Origin: Balanoglossus misakiensis
Lineage: Eukaryota > Hemichordata
NCBI GenBank assembly: GCA_040954595.2
Contig: CM082583.2
Location: 7,006,001 to 7,070,000, forward strand
Direction: 5' to 3'
Length of the DNA stretch: 64,000 nucleotides
In this document: piece by piece, positions 1 to 12,561 of the stretch
How positions within the stretch are numbered: position 1 is the stretch's first letter
Layout of the letters: each line of letters opens with the position of its first letter
Program-made: the position numbers and the translations under genes
Notes under the pieces: generated by a model
Databases searched by the model: none
The model's input: only the letters and a program-made list of their open reading frames with translations
What the model was told of the DNA's origin: nothing

Positions 1-814
1 GTCACAGTTGCTGACTTTGGATAAGATCATTTGTAAGAATTTGACCAACAGGTGTGACAGTTTTGATAACGAGATATTATTATTATTCATTTGCGCGTAA
101 CTGACCTATCAGTGGGCTCAATGGACGTTCGATTGGCAGGATTTGGTAGTCTCTGCCTGATTGGCCACCTGCAATCATGTGATGCTATGTGTGACCAATC
201 ACAATGCCCCTACTGTGTATCATGTGCAAATAAACTCACCATATCACAATTTGCACTGACAATAGAAAGTTTCCTTCATTGTAATGTTTGTTTGTAAATA
301 GAAGAATTATCTGTACCGAAAGAGTAGAAAATTCAGTCCACATATAAACCATAGTATCTATACCTATCACATGTTAAATTTACAAATTATACAAAGGAAT
401 TGTTTTTCCTATATGTGATGTAAATACTAGCATTGTACAAAAGGAAACTACTGTCTCAGAGTAGATCTTAAACTGTGAATTTGTAGTTTAACAAGGAGCT
501 GTTCACTCCTGCCATGATAGACAGGAGTCTGGTGTATATTATTTATTTAAACTGGGAACTTATTAAATTGGTATGTAAATGATATTTCCTCGTGGGTGAT
601 AATTTTGTATTCAACAGAGTGAGTGAGTGAGTGAGTGAGCCAGTGTGTGTGAATATCTATGTCGGACTGTCAATACTGTCCGACAACTATTTGTTTTGTC
701 CTTGATGGACTGTGGGTCATAGTTCGAAGTTCATAGATGTGACCGCGAGGGGTGGGCAATGGACTTTCGACGTGTCCAGGTACGCCCGCAGGTCTGGGGC
801 ACGAAATGCACAAC
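1..814. other. Upstream flank without a recognised gene
   Basis: No open frame here resembles a known protein. An AATAAA at 229-234 could end a gene lying to the left of the window. A short GAGT tetranucleotide run occupies 617-639. A stem-loop lies at 660-685 (arms TGTCGGAC and GTCCGACA). The rest is AT-rich and probably holds the 5' flank and 5' UTR of the glycosidase gene that follows. Confidence 0.4.
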
Positions 815-3260
815 ATGAAAACTACAATTCCCATTCTGATTGTCGTTTCTTTGGTGAGAATTCACAGTTTAGACAATGGAGTCGCGTTGACCCCTCCGAT
901 GGGCTGGATTGTGTGGGAGAGATTTCGGTGCAACATCGACTGTGTGAGTGATCCCGATAATTGCATCAGGTAGGGGTCGTACGCTCTACCACAGGCAGTC
1001 GAGTTCATCTCAAGCGATAATGGCTTTACCATGGCAGACAAAAACATCGTCAGTTTGACTGGGTACATGCCATAGTACAGTGTATATGATTGTTTATCCG
1101 ATATCATTCGAAGGCCCCATTCAAATCTTATACTTTCTTCTTTTTTCTGTACATTTCTTACCCAACGCGACATGACATTTTCTGTACGAAGTGAGAAGTT
1201 ATTCCAAGAAACCATCTACCGTATGGCAGCCGACGGTTACAGAGATGCAGGCTATCAGTACGTGAATCTGGATGATTGTTGGATGTCGAACGAAAGAGAC
1301 GGGTCCGGGCGGTTGTATGCGAATAAGACCAGGTTCCCCAGTGGAATCAAATCTTTGGTTCAATATGTAAGCAATAAACAGTGTGTTGGGTAGTAATGAG
1401 TTTAATTGGTAACGACACAGTCCCTCTACACACTTGAGGGACTGTGGTAACGAAAACGGTTCGGGCAGAATATGACCAGTGTGTCGGTACCCGTAGGCCC
1501 TATTACACAGCCTCCGTACAGACACCTGTTGCATGTTGTTCACCCTTTTGTTCGTAGTCTATTGGCTATTCTCACAATTGTCTTGGTACCATGCAGGCTT
1601 AATAGTACTTTTGTATTCAGATACGATCAGAACGCAAATGGGATCAAACCATAGTTCTACTGTCTGTGATAAAACTGATGCGTATATCGTTGTTTCAAGA
1701 CAATTGATTATGCTGTCTGCTAATACAGGCCAACTCCAAGGGAATCAAACTTGGCATCTACGAAGACGTCGGCGCTCTAACGTGCGCCGGTTACCCGGGG
1801 AGCCTGGGCCACATGGAGACGGACGCACAGACGTTTGCTGACTGGGGCGTCGATTACCTGAAATTCGACGGCTGCTTCTCGTTGCCATGGAGAATGGACC
1901 ATGATTATCCGGAGATGACGAGGGCGCTGAACAAGACTGGGAGACCCATCGTGTTTTCCTGCGAATGGCCGTTTTACCAACATGAAATATTCATTAAGGT
2001 TTGCAGGTTTACACTTAGGCCGGGCATTTAGGTTACATGACTTCTGCTTGGTCGCAATTAGATTATTAACAAGTCATTTTTTTTTTAGATATCGTCGATG
2101 GATAATATAAATGAATAAAAAATATTTTAATATTATGCATATGAAGCGGGTTAGACGCAAGTCTTGATTTCTGTGGTTGATATTTTTGCAAACAGGCAAT
2201 CTCGAAGTTGAAGAAACTCATTGAAACAGGGGAAAACACATAAACGACATGCACAAACCGTAATAAAAGAACTAACGACATCTGTATGATTGTGGGTTTT
2301 TTTTCCAGCCAAATTACCATCTAATTGGTGAACACTGCAATTTATGGCGCAACTTCGACGACGTTCAAGATTCGTGGGAAAGTGTCCTCAGTATCATAGA
2401 CTTCTACGGCAAGGAACAAGACATACTCATCGCCGCATCCGGACCGGGAAGATGGAACGACCCTGATATGGTAACAGAGTTCCCCATATTTCAGTGGTCT
2501 AGTCCATGTCTTTCTTGATTTCACATGCACGGCACCTTCGTCAAGAGTAAACCATATTTGAATATCTTGTCACAACAGCTGCTCATTGGTGATTACAGCC
2601 TCAGCTTCGACCAATCAAAAGCTCAGATGGCCATGTGGTCGATATTCGCAGCCCCGCTAATGATGTCCAACGATCTGCGGTCTATCAGTGAAAAGGCGAG
2701 AGAAATTCTTCTGAATAAGGAGGTCATCGCTATTGATCAAGACCCATTGGGTAAAATGGGAAGACGGGTGATAGAGGTGAGATTTTTAGATAGATTCATC
2801 AGCGATATCTTTTTTTTCAATTCAGTCAAGCTATAGGCTTAAGCCACCTGTACTTTCTCATCATTTTTCTTTTTGGTAATCAGAAAATGCTGTAAACCAC
2901 TCTTGAGACTGTAACAGATTTTTGCATCTCACTTTCCCACAGAGGGACTCCATAGAGGTGTGGACAAGACCCCTCGCGAACTACAGCTATGCCAGCGTGG
3001 TGTTCAGTAGACGGACTGACGGCATGCCCTTCAAGTTCACCACAACTTTGCGGGCGATGGGGTTTAGCGACATGGTCAAGACGTACGCCCTCAGGGACGT
3101 GTTTCTGCATAAAGACATGGGGGCCATCTCGTTAGATGCGCGTGTCAGTTTCGTAGTCAATCCAACGGGCGTGGTGATGGTTCGAGCATCGCCTGTCATG
3201 AAAAACCATGATGACCTGAATGAAACTTTGCAAGAACTAGGAGTAAACAGTCTAGTTTAA
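815..3260 (+). CDS. GLA: Alpha-galactosidase A / alpha-N-acetylgalactosaminidase-like lysosomal glycosidase (GH27), six exons
   Basis: Coding exons: 815-969, 1192-1366, 1729-1998, 2309-2470, 2579-2776, 2943-3260; joined they give 425 residues, close to human GLA (429) and NAGA (411). The product should remove terminal alpha-galactose from glycolipids and glycoproteins in lysosomes. A hydrophobic N-terminus ([10 protein letters not shown]) looks like a signal peptide, followed by the family opening TPPMGW. Visible GH27 landmarks are LDDCW, the nucleophile in LKFDGC, the specificity loop SCEWPFY, the acid/base aspartate in WRNFDD, and WNDPDM. The loop carries Glu where galactosidases have Glu203 and NAGA has Ser, which favours alpha-galactosidase activity; the next specificity position is Phe instead of Leu. 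Exon 3 ends at a weak donor (GTTTGC), but the frame and the protein alignment support it. Similarity is mixed between GLA and NAGA, so the symbol marks the predicted specificity, not proven orthology. Confidence 0.93.
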
Positions 3261-3398
3261 TATCTTTGTTTTGTCGCATAGTGTAATACTAGTAATATCG
3301 AGACGGGCACTCAAATTGTTTGAGATGTTGAACCTTTCGCGCAAGACATATACTTCGAATCAATGAATCGTTAGATTTTTTTTACCAAAGAAGTTATT

Positions 3399-3404
3399 AA
3401 TAAA
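3399..3404 (+). terminator. Polyadenylation signal of the glycosidase gene
   Basis: Canonical AATAAA 139 bp after the stop codon, in AT-rich DNA; it is the first such hexamer downstream of the gene. Confidence 0.6.
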
Positions 3405-5427
3405 TTCTAACAAATTACGTGGAGTCACAATAATTTTGACGTATCGTAAACAATTGTTCACATTTTGCGGAAACTTTCGACAGCAATATATTTTCTCAAT
3501 GCGAACAGGTGATTGGAACAGCCCTTTTCACCATAACGTTGCCAGGGCATCACAGGTGAGACTTCTGCCGTTTAGTTATGGATCGACACTCCCCCTTCTG
3601 GGTTACATATTAACTAGATGACTATTTCTACGGTGTTGACATGTTCGCGTGTGTCGTCGACACGGCCATATTTATTATCGCTGCGTTATAATCGAAGAAG
3701 AAATCTGGTTTAAGCCTGTGAATCCAATTTACACGAGAGCCACTGTGCTAAGAAGCGATTTTTGAGATCGGTTAATTTTTTTTCGCGAACTTGGTGGATC
3801 CCACAGCCACTTGAAACGTCATATAGGAGGAAATCAGAAAGAGAAATGTCAACATACTACGACCAGACAAAAAGTGAGTATGGATCATAGCTGTTGAAAA
3901 AACTATTGTGTCATGTTTAATGAGCGTGTTATAGATTACATTTAAGAACTTGTGCATATATTGCTAACAAGCAACATGTTTAACTTTCGGGTGGAGGTGA
4001 ATGACAGGTTGAAGTCGTCCGTGGAGAAAAAGACCGTTGAATTGAACTATATAATTACAATTGAAAGCAAACCGATTACCAGTAAATTATATTTTATTTC
4101 ACAAGCATTCGACTTCTGGATTCAAGTGTTCGAGAGTAGGCCTCATGGGTTCCGTCACACATGAACCGATGATATCCGTTTCGGTATTCGCGCCTAACGA
4201 TATCAAAGCAAGTTCATGCAAATACAATTTTATTGACAAATTTGAAGTGTTTGAACTGTTTGAAAGACGAATCACCATGTTTAAGTACGAGGACAAAAAG
4301 TGGGTCAGAGGCCCATAGTCATGAAATAGAACTACAACAGGTCAAACATGCATATAACTATTTAGTGATCGATTTTCATTAAGGGGATCTATAGGAATTG
4401 GTTGTTACGTACTGACAAGAAAATGACTGATTTCCGTCAGATATGAGTGGCCATATAAATTTGATAAATTTTTACGTGTACTCGTCATAGCTATTTCCCT
4501 TTTCATTAGATCACATCCTGTAAGTGTTTTGGAAGCTTTCTTCCCGGAAATGCGATTTTTTTCTGTTCATTATTTTGACTGCACAAAAATGAGAACATTG
4601 ACGGTCAAGAGCGGGAGTCGAAGTGACCAACTTGTTCATAAGCCTTGGCCTTGTACAAGGCCGGTTTAGGTTTGTTTTATGATTATGACCGTGGTCAGTT
4701 GTCTATCGGAATATACGTAAGATTACAGTGACGCAGCGCCGGTCTGCCTAAACTGATTTGAAAAGTCTCAACGCCCGATTGAAGGTATATACTGCACACA
4801 GGCGAAATGATTTACACCACCACCACCACTTAGCACAACCGCCATTCCGCCACCGGTCGATAATAATTTTAATAGAGGAACACAGTGCGTGTTTTTCTCA
4901 CAGTTGTAAGCATATTTTATCAGTATAAAACATTTCAGCGCAATAATTTCGGTTTTGAAGCTGTTTATTTTCTACGTAACAACTGGAGGGATTTTACAAC
5001 TCACGGCCATATATAGTGGCACCTACAATGAGACAGTCAATACGACCATTACCAGATCCCTGGCTCAGTCGACAATGAAACCGTCACCTGCTCCCGCCTT
5101 ATGTAAATTTGAATCTGTTGAATGAGGGTACGAATATTTCAGCGTTCCTTTCTTCGACAAGTGCCATTTGAAATCCAACCTGGTCACCATTTATGGCCCG
5201 TGTCACCCCCATAAGAACCCCGTGTCAACAGTCGGATCAAATGATTTCAGGTGTTTATTACTAGAACACCTCTGTCTTCACAGTCGTTCTTGTGTGTGTT
5301 TAGAATATTTCTAGATTTGAGAAGTGTACTATAAAGTCATATCGCATGACACTCTGCTTTCAGTAAAGCCCCAAAGTTCGTTTTTTGAAATGAACATTCT
5401 CAAAATATCTCACCGCTTTCTGTCCAG
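3405..5427. other. Intergenic DNA and probable 5' part of the M6 gene
   Basis: No frame here has recognisable protein similarity. The first coding exon of the downstream PLP/M6 gene is expected upstream of 5428 and should end with a codon split after its first base, but I could not find a convincing ATGG followed by a good donor in this stretch. Short runs such as CCACCACCACCACC near 4820 are simple sequence. Confidence 0.4.
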
Positions 5428-7214
5428 GTGAAACTCGATTACAGAGATGTTGTGACCGATGGCCCTGGCCGAGTGTGTGTTCCATGTGTCTGTGTTTAGC
5501 GGCAGTAGCAACGTTCTGCGCTTTCGCTCACTTGGCATCGGAAGATATTATAAAGATATTCTCCGAGACTGCAGCAAGCTACACTGTAGAAAACACGTAA
5601 GTTGGTTAATAACACATAGTGATGTTTATATTTTTAAATGCAAAAAAAGTGAATTTTTGCCATTCATACTTTTGCTAAAAGTTCATCCCATGCTCGTTTA
5701 TAGCATTGGCTTTGTATAAAGTGCGCGTGCGTCAACTGCAGATCGTGTTTAGTGTGTATGACGTATTCAAGCACATGATCACACAAGACAAAATCAGTTT
5801 GCGTTGTTGTTTTCAACTTTCTTTTGTTGCGTAATCGTGTGATATATTTCCTTACTTTGACAGACTTTATTGGGCCAAGATTGCATTCTATTGCGTGACG
5901 GGCTTGGTAGCACTGTTGGCGCTGATATTTTTGATGATTGGTTGCCTGTCAACTGGTTCCGTCAGACGTGAATATGTTTGCAGATTTGCGTCAAAGACAA
6001 GTGGACTCTGCCAAATTACTACTGTGAGTTTTACCCACATTTATCTTGCACATACTTGGATTCTTCTGATCATTTTATTATTTAAATACTGACAGCAATC
6101 GTTCTCTCAACTATTCATTTATCTTCATTTCAGGTGGCTGTCATCATTTATTTCCTTTTTCTTTCCTGGATCTGTGTGACTGCCGTGCTTGTTATTCCTA
6201 ATATTTATTTTTTCAATCTCGAACTAAATCACTGTGGTGATCCGGGTGGATGTATTGACCTCAGACAATATGGTAAATATTAATATTGACTGATAATTGT
6301 ATATTACATGAGAAATTGAAACAATGTTTAAAACATGGACAAAACCTCGGATGGATTTTAATTGAGAGAAGTAGAATTATATAGTTTGTAAAAGTTTTTT
6401 TCCTTCATTTTATAATTGGTAATTGAAGATATGTAACCGAATTACCGACACGTTTATTGCAGGATTAGTAAATTTTAGCGAACCCAACCAAGATGTGTAC
6501 CTCTATTGTGACCGTGACGTGTACTGTCAAGAGGTAAAATATGGATCTTTGTATTCCTTAGTAAATAACACACAAATCTTTATTGAGATGGTAAATCGCT
6601 AAAGAGAAACCGAAGTATGCCTCCTATTTTACATTTTCCATTCACCAGATTTTGATTTAGGAAAATACAGTTTCGTTCCCAGTTTACGCCGCATTAATGC
6701 ATCTTTCCTTTTTGTTTTGTATCGCCCAGAATCCGTACATATTCTGCTTCATAAGTTTGTGTTCGGCAGTGGTCGTACTTATTATGATGGTAAGTCGCTT
6801 TCATCTTGAGGATTTTAATTTTTAGTACAAATGAGTATGTCGTTTCCATGGCGGAATATAATGGTACATTTCACGAAACGAAAAGTCGCATAAAATGTAA
6901 GAATTGTAACGATCGATTGAACAATATTCAAATATATGATTCTTTTCTTATTTTCGTCAAAGGGACATTTTCTTATGATACTATCGGCCAACTTGTCACA
7001 TGTTCGGGACAAGTACAAGAAAGACCCTCCCAACAGACTGGTGAGATTCTCGCACTACAATACGCAGAGTATGGATACGCTCCGTCATAGCCGTGACATG
7101 AGCGAATACGGTGGATACGAACTCAGCACCGTTTCAAACAGTTCACTCGATATCGATGTTTCCCACATTCGCAGGAATCGCAGCACAAGGGATCCTGCCT
7201 CTTACTACATGTAA
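5428..7214 (+). CDS. M6: Myelin proteolipid PLP/DM20/M6-family four-pass membrane protein (first exon missing)
   Basis: Six exons: 5428-5596, 5864-6023, 6134-6272, 6463-6533, 6730-6789, 6963-7214. All junctions keep frame (phases 2, 0, 1, 0, 0). The first listed exon begins one base into a codon, as expected if an unseen exon ends in ATG-G, the family's usual arrangement; adding it gives 284 residues, against 276-278 for PLP1 and GPM6A. Landmarks: LQRCCDRWPWPSVCS before TM1; TM2 ending in GCLSTGSVRREYVCRF, the family's TTGAVR region; TM3 VAVIIYFLFLSW; an extracellular loop with four cysteines and CIDLRQYG, like the disulfide-bonded loop of PLP; TM4 ending in HFLMILSANLSHVRDKYKK. The cytoplasmic tail is long and ends in SYYM. 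Family members shape membranes in neurons and glia. Orthology within the family (M6 or PLP) is not resolved; invertebrates usually carry a single M6. Confidence 0.88.
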
Positions 7215-7403
7215 AATTCCACAAACTACAAAAGTTGTGCATACTCACATAAAAACCACGTTTATATTGTGTTGGGTTCAGTGAAGCAGACCGCAGCCGG
7301 TAATACTTCCATTCCGGGTCTTGCATATTCATCATGTGACTGACGCCCCCTAGAGTTGATATATTCTATTATAAAGTGGTTATTGTTTTTATTTGCTTGT
7401 TCT

Positions 7404-7512
7404 CAGTCTGATTAAAATCAGATATAGGGTACGACGGCGTCTTTTACTTATGCGGTTACGGTATTCTTATGCTGTAAAAGACGTCGCCGTTCCCCACATA
7501 TGATTTAATCAA
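7404..7512. mobile_element. Palindromic MITE-like element in the M6 3' UTR
   Basis: Two arms of about 38 bp (7410-7447 and 7474-7510) are near-perfect inverted copies; the inner part CGTCTTTTAC pairs with GTAAAAGACG. The element is flanked by identical 13-bp direct repeats, ATTTGCTTGTTCT, at 7391-7403 and 7513-7525, which look like a target duplication. It lies between the M6 stop codon and the AATAAA at 7606, so the mRNA should carry it as a long hairpin. No coding capacity. Confidence 0.75.
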
Positions 7513-7605
7513 ATTTGCTTGTTCTAAGATGCACTGTTCACGAAGAGCTCAAATTCAAAACTAGTTCAGGAAAAATCACAGTACCTGTATTCTTTTGTAA
7601 ACTAA

Positions 7606-7611
7606 AATAAA
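7606..7611 (+). terminator. Polyadenylation signal of the M6 gene
   Basis: AATAAA 392 bp after the M6 stop codon; the first canonical hexamer after that stop. Confidence 0.5.
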
Positions 7612-8704
7612 GTACAGACGAAATTTTATACATGCACTATCTGGAGATATTTGCGTCACAGAATACTGCATATATCTGCATGATTTACAGGTGTCTTTAT
7701 CGACCAAACCAACATGGCAACATATACGTTTAGTTTCCATGGTCACGAGGGTATGTTGATGCATGTTGGATACACCGCACTAGTATTCGAGGAAGGTGAG
7801 TCAGAATGGAATAGCTGAGATTCTCTTCTCGTGCACACCCATATGCCTGATCTGCTTACTGTCAAAGTTAATTACATGTACCATGTACACGAAAAGGGTA
7901 TACGTACCCGTAATGTGGGTAAGGTGATATGGAAAATGTTCATGGTTCATGCTGACTTCATTTTCGAGAATTTCGACCTCACTGTAACAACAATATGCCA
8001 AACAATCTTAAACTAAACAGTTTTAAACAATGATGGATATATTAGTATACTCTTGAATTTGAAGTGGAATATTCCCGATACATGTATACCATTGTAGTAG
8101 AATAGAATCGCCCATAAAGAGGAAATGGAATATTCCAAATTACTAACAAATGTGCACTACTTTATACTAGTATTTTGCCTTGCAATGCGTAAAGCGAATG
8201 AGGTGAATATCCCATTTAAAAAAATGGTATCACCCTAGGACTTCTGATGGCCAGGACGTGAACTAACGCAAGAACACCCTGACTCCGTTGTACGGTCGGT
8301 GACCCTGAACTGCTTTCAGTCTCACAGTCAATGACTGTGCTCTAGTTATAGTCCCACGGAATGTCGACTGAACCAGTTTTAGACTCACTTGATTTGCGTG
8401 AATGCCAATCAGCATAGAACAGGTCGTGTCCGCCGTGGGTCCGAAACCGTTTCAGACCCACTGCACTGCAGACGATGTAGGCCTAGATTCCTCAATATAG
8501 GCCTACCTCGGGCAATTTTCCAGAACGATAAATTTTCACGAACTTCGCGAGAGCCAGAAAAATGCGAAAATAAATAGTCGCGAAATTTATAGCTGATCCC
8601 AATAATGATCGTAGATAGCGATACAGTTAATGAAATAATTTATTAGAGAACGCGAAATAGTGATGATTTTGCTTTCGCGAACATTTCCCAGTTGATAGTC
8701 TAGT

Positions 8705-8776
8705 CTGGAATCCCGACTGAAATGGAGTCTCTCTCTCTCTAATATAAACACACATACACACCGGTCAGGATTCCAG
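8705..8776. mobile_element. Short palindromic element (MITE-like)
   Basis: Arms CTGGAATCCCGACTG (8705-8719) and CGGTCAGGATTCCAG (8762-8776) are inverted copies with two mismatches, around a core that contains a CT run. It has the size and shape of a solo MITE; no clear target duplication is visible. Confidence 0.5.
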
Positions 8777-8844
8777 AATAACTATAGTCCTATTATATTA
8801 TTTACATACATACGTACATGTACATATGTACATAAATACGTACA

Positions 8845-8874
8845 ACCATAGACCCTAGAGAAAGGTTCTATGGT
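8845..8874. repeat. Hairpin beside a CATA/GTAC-rich run
   Basis: Arms ACCATAGACCCT and AGGTTCTATGGT pair at 11 of 12 positions around a six-base loop. CATACATA-type simple sequence lies on both sides, an arrangement also seen near 56.25 kb. Confidence 0.5.
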
Positions 8875-9923
8875 ACAACCTGCCTACGTACATACATACA
8901 GAGTCGCAGTGCTGGTAACAATGTCTTTATTCGCGTCACGGAATACGAATAAGGAACTAGAACCTGGAGCTGATTGCCAATTTCTTTTCGATTGAACCAG
9001 AAGGATAAATAAATATCTACCAGGTTGAGTTAGTGGTTTCCAGTTTCTTATTCAGGTTCGCCCAGTTTCATAATTATTCGAACCCCCGTGACCTTAATAA
9101 AGAAATGGGGACGTTATGACACAGACTGTGCGGGCGCACTTTTACCGGCGTGCATTCCAGATATCGATGAATCCGAAGGAAGGTGCTTCGTGAAATGTCT
9201 AACGCGAAGGAGTGGCATAAAACCAGTAAGTATCATTCATTGCACATTTTCTGTGATAGACTGTCGGTAGAGGTCAATGATAACGCATTTGTTAATGCCT
9301 GACGTATTTTCTTACCGCCAAATTTCATTCACGAATATGGGTGATGTGCCTTGAAAGTTGAAGTTGAAGCGAAGGTGCATGTGTGCACATGCGATTGTGT
9401 ATATCGTGCACTCTTACCCTTGTCATTGTGGTGACATCCAGACTATGCCCGGATAAATCAATGAGTTAGCTTACACATGCCCTACTTTAGTTTGGACAAC
9501 TGGCTGTATTAGTAAGTAACACAGCGCCAGCATAGTTCTCCCTCCTCTGCATAGCAGGAGTCGACTGTAGCTCTAAGGTGTTGCTAATAAGGTATGTATT
9601 GCCTGTAAGATGACGTCATACTCAAATTCAGAATTTAACCGTGTACCTGCTATGAGTATGAATGATCCAGATGTACTAGTATACTATAAATTAATTACAC
9701 TTACAACATCTTACCCTAACACAAATATTACAATGTACATGCAGTGTGTTTTCATCATGATACTCTATCATGCAATGCTCTGAGAATAATCCTGTTTGTT
9801 TCAGGTCACTTTAATACAACAATTCCCAGAGATCGATTTTGCTGATCTTCCTATAAGTATAATAAAGTGGAAGTTCATTGAATCATATAGTACAGCATTC
9901 TGTGAAAGACAATCTACGTTGCC

Positions 9924-12193
9924 ATGGCGAGTAAACGCATCACCCAGGAAACGTTTGATGAAGCCGTCAAAGAGAATGTGGAAGAATTCTGCATGGAGCC
10001 GGACGAAGCTTTGGCAGACGCCGTCACGCAGTTTGAATCACAGGGCGTCGACCTCAGCAACATCATCAAGAGTGTCAGGCTTGATGGCGATGGGCAAGAG
10101 GAAAAACACGAAATTCTGGTTGCCATGGAGAAGTTGAACGAGCTTCTTGAAAACGGTGGAGAGGAGTCGGAATTTACTGAGTGTCTGAACAAGTTCCGAG
10201 CCGAATGCGATGTTGACTTTTCTCACCGGAGTTTGGCTGCTACCAAGCAGGCCTATCCGATGCTGTACAAAATGTACATGAAATTCAAAGAGTCTAATGT
10301 ACTCTTGCAAGTTGTTACTTCCATGGCGGCGTTTTTCAACGGTCAGCCAGATGTCATTGATCAGAAGGGGATTGAACTGCTGTACTCATCGCTGAAAGAC
10401 AACGCGGTATCGCCGAAGCTGGCACAAGCCCTGACCAAGACAATACGTCTGACATGCTACATGCACGAGAACAATCGGCAGGCATACGTCAAAGAAGGCT
10501 TGATACCTCTGCTGATTCAGATCTTGCAAACCCAGAAGGACAGTGCTGGGGTTGTGAAGGAGGCCTGTCAGGGTCTCAGGATACTCACCGTTGATGATGA
10601 TGTACGTGTCGCATTCGGGAAAGCCCACGAACATGCAAAGATGATTGTGGAAGAGGGTGCACTGAAGACACTCCTGAACATCATGGTTGGTGAGTTCTCA
10701 CGTGATGTTTAAGGTGTACGGTCACCGAAAATTTACATGTGCCCATATATGGCTGAAATGGCTAAAAATAGCGTATTTGAGTGTTCTGAAGAACATATGG
10801 TGGCGCTCTTTATTTTCACGTGTGCCACCCACTGAAAATGTGTAATTTGCTAGATCTTCATTTGCCATGTGGTAACTGCAGCAAAATAGTTGACCGTATA
10901 CCTTGTAAGTTCCAGTAGCAGTGACCATTTCAATGCAAATTGTTCCTTCTACAAGATAGCCAGTAAAGCTTACTGTGTCAGTACAGTGACTTGGCAGCAA
11001 TATATACAGGCAATGTGAAAAATAGAGCAAATGATTTCCTTATATTTATCACACTCACAGTATAATGGTGTGCATAGAATTGTCATCTTTGCTTTCTGTG
11101 TTGCAGATCACACTGGTGATGTGGCCGTGGTGAGTGAGTTGTGTGCCACACTGAGTCGACTTGCGGTCAGAAATGAATTCTGTCAGGAGATAGTGGATCT
11201 GGGAGGTCTCAAGCTGGTACTTCAGGGCCTTGTAGAGAACATGGAACATCAGGTACATAGTCCTGAATTGACGGCAGTTCTGCTTTGAATTTCAGTACAG
11301 AGATATGACGTCACAGAAATCCTGAACTGTCTTGTCGTTTTTCTTGTCTCTACTTTATATTAGGCTATTGTCAAACAAGTCTTTGCTGTGCTGAAGGCCA
11401 TAGCTGGAAATGACAATGTGAAAGTAGCCATTGTGGAAGCTGGCGGTATTCCTGCCATGTTGAATGCGATGAATTTACAACAGTCACAACCCCTGGTAAG
11501 TTGCAAAGTACAACAGACTTGACCTGTCCTCTACTTTCTCAACAGAGTCTATAAAATGAACTTTGCATCTTGCCTTATTTTTATGAAGTCGCTGGTAGAA
11601 GTGGAACATATACGTACAGGGGCATATGTCAGATTCTTGCCGTGTTTCAGGTGTGACTTATATTACTTCCCATGTGTTTTCTTAGGTTTGTGAAAATGGC
11701 TGTGCTGCAATGGCGGCCATATCACTGAGGAACCCTGGGAACTGCAAGGTCATCATGGAATCAGGTGGAGCGGCAATCATCATTCAAGTCATGAAGATCC
11801 ACACGGATGAAGCCAGACTTCAGGTGATATTGTTAGTCGTACAAAATCAAAATGTCTGCCTTCGTCTGTTTTATTAAAAAATGAAAAATCAACTAACTAC
11901 ACAGAATGCATACAAACTTGCCTGTATTATATCCACACTTATTTTTTTTTCTTTCTTTTTGCATTTCGCAACAGAAACAAGCTTGTATGGCGATCAGGAA
12001 CTTAGTGGTACGTAGCCAAGAATACGTTGAGCCATTCCTGGAGCTTGGTGCCGAGTCCCTGATCAACACAGCGCGGTCAAAACACCAGAAAGATCTGGAC
12101 GATGAAGCTAAAGCGGCCCTGAGAGATCTGGGATGCAAAGTGGAACTCAAAGAATTGTGGAAGGGGGAGAAAACACCTCTGACATTGGCTTAG
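9924..12193 (+). CDS. ARMC6: Armadillo repeat-containing protein 6, five exons
   Basis: Coding exons 9924-10689, 11107-11252, 11364-11495, 11686-11823 and 11975-12193 join in frame into 466 residues, against 476-501 for human isoforms. The start [15 protein letters not shown] matches the human MVSKRIAQETFDAAV region, which fixes the initiation codon. Other clear matches are [11 protein letters not shown], the run through [35 protein letters not shown] with [15 protein letters not shown] and the end [15 protein letters not shown]. The protein is a stack of alpha-helical armadillo repeats, a scaffold for protein binding; its cellular role is poorly defined in the family. A good acceptor (TTTCAG) just before 9806 suggests the start codon lies in a second exon behind a non-coding first exon. 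The gene ends facing PARP16. Confidence 0.96.
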
Positions 12194-12555
12194 GAGCAGT
12201 GAGTCATGCAGAATTTCTGTTTAGTATTCCCTAAGAACAACATGCGCTACATGTGCACAGATGCGCAGCTGCCTTGTTCTTGGGAATGTTAAACTGAAAT
12301 CATGTCCTTTAAGAGCTTGTTGCAATAGGCTGATTATTAAATGTGGATGTCAGTGGTCATGTGACTTTATTAAATAGAACAATCACCATTCCACTTTTAC
12401 TTGCAAAGTTGATCTTAATTTAATATGCATATTTTGTTGTAAATAACTTAATTTTGCAAGGTCATATTTCAAAGTCTAAGAACATAAGTGTCATTGTTGC
12501 TTTTCTGATATATTTTTGTGTACTTTTATATGAGTTTGCATATTTGTCTTGATGA

Positions 12556-12561
12556 AATAAA
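12556..12561 (+). terminator. Polyadenylation signal of ARMC6
   Basis: AATAAA 363 bp after the ARMC6 stop codon, followed by a TGTG-rich stretch (about 12570-12585) of the kind that lies downstream of cleavage sites. Confidence 0.7.

Larger units (their letters stand above)
7612..9805. other. Intergenic DNA with small palindromic repeats
   Basis: No supported gene. Repeat-like content includes several CGCGAA-containing motifs at about 8530-8690, a palindromic element at 8705-8776, and a CATA/GTAC-rich run at about 8806-8900 with a hairpin at 8845-8874. A short open stretch ends at a good donor (CCA then GTAAGT, about 9230); it may be a non-coding 5' exon of ARMC6, but nothing confirms it. 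Confidence 0.4.

Noticed and set aside
5459-5719. The ATG-initiated frame over the first visible M6 exon
   Set aside because: The real reading frame is shifted by one base; it gives the PLP/M6 TM1 region and splices in frame into the next exon.
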